Origin: CAYRVX01 sp964427875
Lineage (GTDB): Bacteria; Planctomycetota; Phycisphaerae; SM23-33
DNA length: 64,000 bases
Assembly: GCA_964427875.1 (NCBI GenBank)
Contig: CAYRVX010000022.1
Coordinates: 1 to 64,000, forward strand
Reading direction: 5' to 3'
Below the pieces are notes generated by a model. That model was not told where the DNA came from. It saw only the letters and a program-made list of their open reading frames with translations, and made no database searches. Shown piece after piece: positions 1-7,648 of this stretch; within the stretch, counting starts at the first letter, position 1; each line of letters opens with the position of its first letter. A program made the position numbers and the translations under genes.

Positions 1-755
1 GCCATCGCCTCCAGGGCCGCGTCGGGCTGTTCCCGATGCGGGCAATGTCCGCAATCGGGGAGCATCAACACCTCTGCCCGTGCGCCGACGTGACGGCTGA
101 TGGTCTCCACCTGCGCAGGCGTGCCGTATGGATCGTCCTCTCCCTGAATGATGAGCATGGGGACCTCGATGCCGGGGAGGTACTCCCCGAGGTCCCACCG
201 GCGGAAATCGGGGTCCAGCCACGCATCGTGCCATCCCCGAAACGCGCAGTCCGTATTGTCGCCGTGGTATCTCTCGAGCTTCGGCCGCAGGGGGCCTTTC
301 CTGTACATCTCGCCGGCTTCCCGGATCGAGCGCACCGTTACGTCTTCGCAGAATACGTGAGCGGCCTCGGTGATCAGGCCTCTCAGGGGCGCCGCGGGTG
401 TGCCTCCGGCATAGATGATGGCGATGGACCCGCCGTCGGAATGCCCGACCAGGACGCACCGGCGGACCTGCGCGACCTCGAGCAGCTCGGGCAGGACTTC
501 CAGGCCTTCGTCGTGCATGTATCGCACCGGGCGGGGGAGCGGGCACGGCTGCGAACGTCCGTAGCCGAGCCGACTGTAAACCAGCGCGCCGCAGCCGGTG
601 GCAGCCGCCAGCCTGGCTGGAAAGTCACGCCACATCGCCGCACAGCCCAGCCCCTCATGAAGGAACACCAGCGTCGGCGCATCGGTCGGGGAAGGCCCGT
701 GCCGGACGACTTCCAGACGCTTTGCACCGACGACAAGGTGTTCGTCTCGATCCAT
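1..755 (-). CDS. alpha/beta hydrolase, 3' end beyond window
   Basis: Serine hydrolase of the alpha/beta fold, probably cytoplasmic since no signal peptide is visible. The nucleophile elbow is GHSDGGS with the Ser at about residue 106. The acid-loop motif QGEDDPYG and the late His in DCGHCPHREQP complete a full catalytic triad. An oxyanion-type HEG segment follows strand 3 near residue 33. The ATG at 755 is preceded by GAAAGGGA, which fixes the start. At least 251 residues lie in the window and the protein continues past base 1, where only a short C-terminal helix should be missing. Substrate unknown. It is transcribed away from the small gene at 862 and has no operon partner in view. Confidence 0.85.
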   Translation of the reverse strand, partial: MDRDEHLVVGAKRLEVVRHGPSPTDAPTLVFLHEGLGCAAMWRDFPARLAAATGCGALVYSRLGYGRSQPCPLPRPVRYMHDEGLEVLPELLEVAQVRRCVLVGHSDGGSIAIIYAGGTPAAPLRGLITEAAHVFCEDVTVRSIREAGEMYRKGPLRPKLERYHGDNTDCAFRGWHDAWLDPDFRRWDLGEYLPGIEVPMLIIQGEDDPYGTPAQVETISRHVGARAEVLMLPDCGHCPHREQPDAALEAM

Positions 756-861
756 CGCGAGAGGTCCCTTTCATTCGATAGTCCACGCGGTCAAACGGCG
801 CCCTATTGTACATGACCCGCGGCCCTCATCCGGGGAATCCGGGGTATAATGATCGGCGATC

Positions 862-1197
862 GTGTCTTCCCAGGGCCCCGAAGAGTTCGTCAGCGAGGAG
901 ATGACGCCGGTTGCGGGTACGGGCCGCGCGGCGGCGATGGCGCGCGGGGAGCCGGGGCTGCCCGATCGGTTCACGTGGCGCAATACCGAATACCGCGTCC
1001 GCGGCGTCATCAAGCGGTGGAAGACCTCCGGGCCCTGCAAGAGCGGGGCGGCGGAGATGTACCTCCGCCGACACTGGTACAGGATCGTCACCGAGCCCAA
1101 GGCGGTGATGACCGTCTACTGCGAGCGCCAGGCGCGCAGCCGCAAGCGAGCCAAGTCGCGATGGTTCATCTACACCGTTGAGACCGACGAGGGGTGA
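862..1197 (+). CDS. DUF6504-like small protein
   Basis: Protein of 111 residues without signal peptide or membrane segment. The core from about residue 34 (LPDRFTW...YRVRGVIKRWKT, then MYLRRHWYRI and MTVYCERQARS) resembles the DUF6504 family of short basic proteins of unknown function. The GTG at 862 gives the longest frame. An in-frame ATG at 901 directly follows AGCGAGGAG, so the true protein may be 98 residues. A TATAAT hexamer at 845-850 could be a -10 box, but no good -35 lies 17 bp upstream. It stands alone between the divergent hydrolase and the convergent large gene ending at 1280. Confidence 0.7.
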   Translation: MSSQGPEEFVSEEMTPVAGTGRAAAMARGEPGLPDRFTWRNTEYRVRGVIKRWKTSGPCKSGAAEMYLRRHWYRIVTEPKAVMTVYCERQARSRKRAKSRWFIYTVETDEG

Positions 1198-1279
1198 TGG
1201 GTGCCGAGCCTGGCGCGCACGTCGGCGCCTCGGCTCAAAAGGTCGCACCGATCCGGTTGACGGCGAACTCCCGGCGAGC

Positions 1280-4200
1280 CTACTTCTCAGCCGTCGTCTT
1301 TGCGGCGACGAACGTCTTGGCGTCGGCCTCGCAGATGACGCGGAAGCCCACGTTGTAGACGCCTCGCCAGGAGGGGTAGTCCAGGCGGAAGCTCGCCCGG
1401 CCTCGCTTCGGGCGGTCGTAGAACGACCCGCCACGGACGACCTTCCGGCCGTCGCCGTTGCCGGCGTCTCGGCCGTCGCTGGGATCGTAGGGGTACGGCT
1501 TGTACGTGCTCAGCGTCCATTCGCTGGCGTTGCCGTGCATGTCGCAGAGGCCCCAGGCGTTGGGCGTGTACTTGCCGACGTTGTCGGTGATGGTCGACCC
1601 GTCGTTGACGGTCGGGATGCTCGGGATCCACTTCGGCGAGTCGCGCCTGCACAGGCTGTTGAGCCGGCTGTCGGCGAAGTTGGCATACTTGCCGAAGTCG
1701 GCGTCGACGGCCCCGTAGTTCATGGGCGTCTCGGTGCCGGCCCGGCAGGCGTACTCCCACTGCGCCTCGGTCGGCAGGGAGAACTTCATCCCCGTCTTCC
1801 TGCTCAGCGCCTCGCAGAAGGCCATCACACGCTGCCATGAGGCGCGGATCACCGGCTGCTTCTCGCCGAAGGCCGGCTGCCCGCGGTTGCCCTGGTCCTT
1901 GTTGTACCAACTGATATACCGGCTGTCGTGGGTGGGGTCGAAGCAGGCATACTGCTCATTGGTGACCTCGAACTTGCCCATCCAGAACGGCTTGGCGATC
2001 TTCACGCGGGTCTGGGGCCATTCGTCGCTCCAGCCTTGCGAAGAGCCCATGACGAACTCCCCGGCCGGGATGAGCACCATCTCCAGCGTGACGCCGTCGC
2101 CGAGATTGACGGACATCTCGGTTTTTTGCCCGGCCGCCTGCTGGCGCCTCTTGGCATCGGCGGCGTCGAAGGGCCAGCCGGGCGCGGTGACCTTCCCGGC
2201 CGGCGGCTTGACCGGCGGCGCGGGCTGGACCGGCTCGACCGGGCCGGCAACGCCCTTGGCTATCGCCTCCGGGTCGGTGCTCAGCCCGGCGTAGAGCTTG
2301 GCCATCTCCAGGCGGCGCTGGTGGTAGTTGCTGTGAATGCCGCGGTGCTCGCCCCAGGTCCCGTGTGCGGGCACGTTGAGGTCGATCCACGTGATGAGCC
2401 GGTCCCATGCCTCGGCGTCGAGTCGGACACGTCCATGGCCCTTTCGGAGCCTCTGGATCAGCTCGCTGCCGTCGGCGTGATATTCCAGCGGATCCGAGAG
2501 GTGGTAGTCGCTCTCGGGCCCGGGACGGCGGACGTACGGGTGCAGGGCGTGGTAGGAAGGCGAGAAGTTCCTGTGCCCCTTCTTGTCCGTCCGGCGGAAG
2601 TCCGGGATGGGATTGCCGTCCTTGCCCTTCTTCGTGCCGTTGTGGCAGGTGACGCAGTACTTGTCCAGCACGGGCTGGACCTCTCGCGGGAAGCTGAAGC
2701 CCCGCGCCGGCCCGTACCAGGGCGTGATCTCATCGGGCTCGCGGGCCGGGGCGAGGGTGTACTGAATGGCCGCCGTGTCGGACTGCCGCTCGTGGCAGCC
2801 CACGCAGGAGAGGAACTCGCCGGGCATGGGCGTCAGCCAGCTCCGCATGATCTGGAGGGCCTTGCCCTCTTTGTCCAGCGGCTGGAGGGCGATGGGGGTG
2901 TTGGCGGGCACGCGGAACATGGCCGAGCCGTCCGGGCGCACGGGCACGGTGCCGAGGATCCGATGGACGTCCCACGGGCCGTCGATCCCGATGTTGATGT
3001 GTCCGCCCATTCGGTAGTAGGCGTAATGGAACGAATAGACGCGCAGCTTCTTGACCGTGCCGCGCGGCACGCCCTTCAAGCCTCGCCCGTCGTAGATGTC
3101 CGTCATGTACACGATCGCGTCCTTGCGCGACAGGTCCACCTTGTCCGGGATGATCGGCGGGCGGGGCCTGGGCTTCAGGGGGACCGGCTCGAACATCGCG
3201 TAGCCGGACTCCTTGTGCAGCGGGAGCATGTTGTCGAACACGTCCACGAGGTACAGGTCCCACGTGTCCCTGTTGGTCTTCTGGCAGGAGACCAGGAAGT
3301 ACTTGTCGCTCAGCGGCCAGGGGTGCAGGAACCTCGGCCAGGAGCCGTTGACCAGCCCGTCGCGGATGATCGGCTCGACCTTTTGGCCGTAGCCGGGAAT
3401 CCGCTGAACGACGCCGCTGGCCTCATGATGGCCCTGGGCCGGGTCGAACAGGATCAGCTCGCCCATCCGCGGCACGCCGTGATGGCCGCTGATCACCGCG
3501 ACGAACCGCGTCGGGTGGCCCGGACACGGGCGGGCGTAGAAGGTGGAGTTCGGCCAGTACGAGTTGCTGCCGTACAGCTCAAACTGCTGCGTGCCGTCGG
3601 GGTTCATGCTCATCATGAGCCGCGAGAAGTAGTGCGGCGTGTCGCTGTACTCCCATCGCGCGTACATCACGCGGCCATCGTGCATCATCGTGGGGCACCA
3701 GTTGTGGTCCTGCTCGAAGGTGACCTGGCGGACGGTGTTGGGGTCGCGGTCGGCGTTCATGAGGTACAGGTTGGCCACGGAGTTGCCCCCGCCGACGCAG
3801 GGGATGCCCTGGAAGCACCTCGTCGAGGCGAAGACGATCCGCCCGTCGGGCAGGTAGACGGGGTCGTAATTGTCCACGTCCTTGCCCCCGTCGTCCCGGG
3901 TGACCTGGCGGAGGCCCTTGCCGTCCGCGTCGATCTCGAAGATCTGCCACCGCCTGTTGGAGTCCAGCGAGCTGAACATCATCTTGTCGGCCTCGAAGTG
4001 CAGCTCCACGTCGCCGACGAACTCCGATCCGCCCGGGCGATACAGCGTGGTGAGCGGGCCGGCGGGGTCCTTCATGTCCACCACGGCGATCTCGTTGTCG
4101 TAGCCGCTTCGCGACAGCGCGCAGTTGCCCTGCCAGTTCTGCGGCAGCCCGAGCTTCGGGCTCCTCGTGCTCCGCTTGACCAGCAGGAGCTTATCGAAGT

Positions 4201-5401
4201 CAAGCAGAGGGTTGGCCAGCAGGGCCTCGTGGCGAAGCTCCAGGAACTGGCGCGCAACCTCGAGCTGCTTGGCGGTGTCGCCCTTGCCCTCGGCGGCCGC
4301 CACCACGGCCTTCTCCATGGCGTCCAGCCGGCGGAGGTAATCCGCGCCCTTGGGGTATTTCGCGCCGAACGTCGCCGTCAGGTCCTCCACCGCCAGGCGG
4401 ACGGCCCGGAAGTTCAGGTCCTTGAGCTTGGCGAGCGTCTCCTGAACGAGCTTGGCCCGGTAGTAGAGCGTTCGGACCTTCCCCAGATCGGCGGGGGTCT
4501 TGGCGGCCTTGACGAGGGCGGCGATCTCGGTGCCGGCCTGGGTGCCGCGCGCGGGTCTGGCGTAACGTTTGGCCAGATCGGCGGTGCTGCCGGCCGTCCA
4601 GTCCGCCAGCCAGATGTTGTCGGAGTGCTCCCATTCCATCTGGCGGCGGGCCTGAGGCGCGGCGAAGTCCCGCCGGACGAGGTCCCACAACTGCTCCCGC
4701 GCGATCGTGCGCGGATCGGGCTTTGCCTTCCTCCTGCCGCGGGCCTTGCCCGTCGGAGAGAAGTACCACCCGCAGCCCCCGCCGCGGTTCCAGATCTTGA
4801 TGAGCAGGTGGTTCTCGCCCTTCTTCAGCTCCAGGCGGGCGTTGTCCTGGTTCGCGGCCACGCCGCGAGCGACCTTGTTCGAGATGACCTTCTTGCCGTT
4901 GCACCAGACGGCCAGCCCGTCGTCGCTGCCGTAGTACGTCATCGGCCGCTGATTCCGAGCGGCCGTGATCTTGCGGTAGAAGTAGATCGCCCCGTTGTCG
5001 GGACAGCTCAGCCCTCGGACCTGCCCGTCGCCGTCGGGCACGCGCTGCCAGCGGAGCTTGCCGTAGCCGCCGGTCAGGTTGGGCTCCTTCTCCGCGGGGA
5101 AGGCTTCCGGTGGGAACGTATAGTCGAAGGCGTCCTTGCCCCGCTCCGTGAAGGGGCCTATCTGGTAGAACGGGCCGAACTGGAGCCTCCCGACCTTGAC
5201 CGGCTCGACCGGTTTGGCCGGGCCGGTCAGTTCGGCCTTCTTGGCCTCGAGCGCCTCGTGGGTCGCGAGAGCCTCGCGGGAGGCCTGCATCGTCTCCTGC
5301 CACGTGCCCTTTCGCGTGTAGTAGGGTGGGTCGGCGGCGAGCGCGCCGGCGCACATCGCCAGAACTGCAAGCGTGCTGATTGTCCGGGTTCTTCTATGCA
5401 T
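1280..5401 (-). CDS. HzsA-like dihaem propeller protein fused to a SUMF1-fold domain
   Basis: Exported protein of 1373 residues. Order of parts: signal peptide (1-20, ending AGALAAD); a beta-sandwich region with WYFSP and LAVWCNGKKV motifs (about 50-230), like sugar-binding or PA14 domains; a helical stretch; a TolB/PD40-type propeller (about 420-740) of the kind in HzsA-related proteins; two c-type haem motifs, CVGCH (Cys 866) and CVTCH (Cys 916); and a formylglycine-generating-enzyme (SUMF1) fold from about 1100 to 1360 (VLIPAGEFVMGS, LPTEAQWEYACRAG, GLCDMHGNASEWT, VVRGGSF, VGFRV). The catalytic cysteine pair of true FGEs, expected just after GGSF, is absent (GGSFYDRPKRGRASFR), so this domain probably does not activate sulfatases. 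The ATG at 5401 has GGAGAG upstream; an earlier in-frame ATG at 5485 would bury the signal peptide. Confidence 0.85.
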   Translation of the reverse strand: MHRRTRTISTLAVLAMCAGALAADPPYYTRKGTWQETMQASREALATHEALEAKKAELTGPAKPVEPVKVGRLQFGPFYQIGPFTERGKDAFDYTFPPEAFPAEKEPNLTGGYGKLRWQRVPDGDGQVRGLSCPDNGAIYFYRKITAARNQRPMTYYGSDDGLAVWCNGKKVISNKVARGVAANQDNARLELKKGENHLLIKIWNRGGGCGWYFSPTGKARGRRKAKPDPRTIAREQLWDLVRRDFAAPQARRQMEWEHSDNIWLADWTAGSTADLAKRYARPARGTQAGTEIAALVKAAKTPADLGKVRTLYYRAKLVQETLAKLKDLNFRAVRLAVEDLTATFGAKYPKGADYLRRLDAMEKAVVAAAEGKGDTAKQLEVARQFLELRHEALLANPLLDFDKLLLVKRSTRSPKLGLPQNWQGNCALSRSGYDNEIAVVDMKDPAGPLTTLYRPGGSEFVGDVELHFEADKMMFSSLDSNRRWQIFEIDADGKGLRQVTRDDGGKDVDNYDPVYLPDGRIVFASTRCFQGIPCVGGGNSVANLYLMNADRDPNTVRQVTFEQDHNWCPTMMHDGRVMYARWEYSDTPHYFSRLMMSMNPDGTQQFELYGSNSYWPNSTFYARPCPGHPTRFVAVISGHHGVPRMGELILFDPAQGHHEASGVVQRIPGYGQKVEPIIRDGLVNGSWPRFLHPWPLSDKYFLVSCQKTNRDTWDLYLVDVFDNMLPLHKESGYAMFEPVPLKPRPRPPIIPDKVDLSRKDAIVYMTDIYDGRGLKGVPRGTVKKLRVYSFHYAYYRMGGHINIGIDGPWDVHRILGTVPVRPDGSAMFRVPANTPIALQPLDKEGKALQIMRSWLTPMPGEFLSCVGCHERQSDTAAIQYTLAPAREPDEITPWYGPARGFSFPREVQPVLDKYCVTCHNGTKKGKDGNPIPDFRRTDKKGHRNFSPSYHALHPYVRRPGPESDYHLSDPLEYHADGSELIQRLRKGHGRVRLDAEAWDRLITWIDLNVPAHGTWGEHRGIHSNYHQRRLEMAKLYAGLSTDPEAIAKGVAGPVEPVQPAPPVKPPAGKVTAPGWPFDAADAKRRQQAAGQKTEMSVNLGDGVTLEMVLIPAGEFVMGSSQGWSDEWPQTRVKIAKPFWMGKFEVTNEQYACFDPTHDSRYISWYNKDQGNRGQPAFGEKQPVIRASWQRVMAFCEALSRKTGMKFSLPTEAQWEYACRAGTETPMNYGAVDADFGKYANFADSRLNSLCRRDSPKWIPSIPTVNDGSTITDNVGKYTPNAWGLCDMHGNASEWTLSTYKPYPYDPSDGRDAGNGDGRKVVRGGSFYDRPKRGRASFRLDYPSWRGVYNVGFRVICEADAKTFVAAKTTAEK

Positions 5402-5533
5402 AGCCACGTCTCTCCAGATAGGAAACCTGCGGGCTGTATTCCTCGCGAGTCCTCGCGCAAGATGACCGTGAGCTTTTTCCGACACAAAGACTATAACAGA
5501 AGATCATACCATAAGGATCGGCAGCGACAAGCG

Positions 5534-7648
5534 ATGATCCGCGAGCGAAACATCGTGCGTGCGGGCCGGCTGGTCGTGCTGGCTGCCTTTGCCGCCGCGC
5601 CCGTGGCGGCCGGGCAAGGCGATTCGGCAAGGGAGCTGATACGCCGGGCAGGCGAGGCCGAAAGCGACCCGGTCCGCCTGAAGGTCCTCAAGACGCTCCA
5701 GGCCCTGCCCTCGCTCGACGCGCAACTGAAGGGCGACGTTGACAATATGGTCCTTGCCGTGGAGCGATGGATCACGTCGAAGCGTCTGGACTACTTCGGC
5801 CGCGAGGTCCGGCGCAGGCGGGACTTCGATTTCAGGATTGCCGGCGGCTCGCCCCTTTACCCGCTCACGTGCCTGTACCGCGGAAGGATGCTGGTCTGGC
5901 TGACGCTCGAGAGCGGCGGCATCATCCGCGACAGCGGCCAGCGCCGCGCGTACCTCGACAAGGCCGTGGAGAACTTCAAGGTCGCCCAAGCGGCCTTCCC
6001 GGGGAACCGGATCGTCCGCATGTATCTGGGCAAGCCGATCCCCTCCGGCAGGCAGTACCGCCCGGCCCCCGGCGCGCCGCAGTGGGCGGTGCTTCAGCGC
6101 GAGAACATCGAGCGGCTGACCGACGTCATCGAGTGGTGGATCGACCATCGCATGCAGTCCGACGGCCAGTACGGCGGCGGCTGGGGCGACGACTGCGAGA
6201 TGTGGCGATGGTGGACGCCGGTCCTGATCGGCTTTGATGCCCCGAAGATCACGAAGGCCCAGGCGCGGTTCTCCGACGCGCTGATGAGCCAGCCGCACAT
6301 GACCGGCGGCTACACGTCGCGCATGACCGACGTCGAGCACACCGCCGAGGATTCCTCCGACGTCATCACGCCGATGATGCACCTTGCCCCCGAGGGGCCG
6401 CTCTGGGGCCAGCGCGCCCTGCGCCTGGCCGGGCTCATGGAGAAGCTCTGGACCGGCAGGAACCGCCGCGGATTCCTCCAGTTCAAGAGCACCTATTTTG
6501 CCGTGGATCGCGTGGACAAGACGCCGCAACGGGCGTGCGACACGGTCTATCACGCGCGGGCCGTCCAGCCGGCGCTGCTCTACTGGCAGCGGACGGGCGA
6601 CGAGAGGCTGGGGAAGCTCTTCGCCGCGTGGATGGACACCTGGGTGGACGCAGCCGCCCGCGCCGAGCGAGGAAAGCCCGCCGGGATCATCCCCTCGGCC
6701 ATCCACTGGCCCGACGGGCGGGTCGGCGGGGCGGGCGAAGACTGGTGGGACCCGAGGAACCACGGCGAGGCCGGCCTCTACCGATGGCCCAGCGCGATGG
6801 GCATGATGTGCAACACGCTTCTGCTGACGTGGCACATGACGGGCGAGGAGAAATACCTCCGGCCGCTTCGATCCACGGCGGCGATTCGCCTGAAATACCT
6901 GAAGGACCGCCCCAAGCAGGCGCCCGCCGCCGGCACCGAGGCTTGGTGTGCCAAGGAGCTGGGTTTCCTGGCGGGCACGCTCGCCAAGTACAGGCAGCTC
7001 ACAGGCTCGACGGAGTTCGACGAGCTGCTGGCGAGGGACCATCACGCTTACATGACATTGGGTGCCGGCGGCGACCGGCCCGCTCTCGTGAGCGCCCTGC
7101 GCGACGGCGCCGAGGCCCTCCGCGTCAACTTCCCCGGCTACACGAGCGAGGTCCGCTACACCGACCGCGTGCTGCGCTTCCCGCGCCTGTTCGGGAGGGA
7201 CATGATGTTCCGCGAGGCGGTCGGCGGCATCAAGACGCCGAACCCGTCGCTGCTGTACTCCACGGTGACGGGCGATCCCGGCGGGGCGGGCTACTTCCCG
7301 CTCAACGCCGTGCGCTGGCTCACGCCGCCGCGAAACATCGCCGCGCTGGTCACGCAGGCGGACACGGAGCGGTTCACGGCCGAGCTGCTGCACTTCGGCG
7401 ACGGGCCGCGGAGAATATCGGCCGAGCTGTACCTGCTGTCGCCCGGCCGGTACTCGTTCGAGATCCGCCCGGCGGGCGCCGCTACGGCCGTCAAGGCGCC
7501 GATGCCGTTGTCGGTCACCGGCCGCAGGACGCGAATCTCCTTCGACCTGCCGGCGAGGAAGCTGTGCATTCTGAGCATCCGGCGCCAGAAGGGGCCGCCG
7601 GGACGCTCATCTCTTCCCAGGCTCCGGCGTTCTGCCGAAGATGACTGA
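5534..7648 (+). CDS. exported protein of unknown function, probable alpha/alpha-toroid fold
   Basis: Protein of 704 residues with a signal peptide (MIRERNIVRAGRLVVLAAFA, cleavage near AAG/QGD). The body is helical and rich in Trp, Tyr and His, with segments such as GGGWGDDCEMWRWWTP, EHTAEDSSD, YHARAVQPALLYW and WWDPRNHGEAGLYRWP. This suggests a six-hairpin or alpha/alpha toroid, as in many polysaccharide lyases and glycosidases. A short beta-rich end (about 600-690) fits the C-terminal sandwich of such enzymes. I cannot assign a family. The ATG at 5534 has AAGGAT upstream and starts exactly at the signal peptide. It is divergent from the HzsA-SUMF1 gene (132-bp gap) and overlaps the heparinase-like gene tail to tail by 42 bp. 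Confidence 0.8.
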   Translation: MIRERNIVRAGRLVVLAAFAAAPVAAGQGDSARELIRRAGEAESDPVRLKVLKTLQALPSLDAQLKGDVDNMVLAVERWITSKRLDYFGREVRRRRDFDFRIAGGSPLYPLTCLYRGRMLVWLTLESGGIIRDSGQRRAYLDKAVENFKVAQAAFPGNRIVRMYLGKPIPSGRQYRPAPGAPQWAVLQRENIERLTDVIEWWIDHRMQSDGQYGGGWGDDCEMWRWWTPVLIGFDAPKITKAQARFSDALMSQPHMTGGYTSRMTDVEHTAEDSSDVITPMMHLAPEGPLWGQRALRLAGLMEKLWTGRNRRGFLQFKSTYFAVDRVDKTPQRACDTVYHARAVQPALLYWQRTGDERLGKLFAAWMDTWVDAAARAERGKPAGIIPSAIHWPDGRVGGAGEDWWDPRNHGEAGLYRWPSAMGMMCNTLLLTWHMTGEEKYLRPLRSTAAIRLKYLKDRPKQAPAAGTEAWCAKELGFLAGTLAKYRQLTGSTEFDELLARDHHAYMTLGAGGDRPALVSALRDGAEALRVNFPGYTSEVRYTDRVLRFPRLFGRDMMFREAVGGIKTPNPSLLYSTVTGDPGGAGYFPLNAVRWLTPPRNIAALVTQADTERFTAELLHFGDGPRRISAELYLLSPGRYSFEIRPAGAATAVKAPMPLSVTGRRTRISFDLPARKLCILSIRRQKGPPGRSSLPRLRRSAEDD

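Noticed and set aside
1928..5480. Very long open frame on the plus strand antisense to the HzsA-SUMF1 gene, running into the next gene
   Set aside because: It mirrors the real gene in a GC-rich genome, has Val/Arg/Ala-rich low-information sequence and no RBS; only its end, from 5534, is a real gene.
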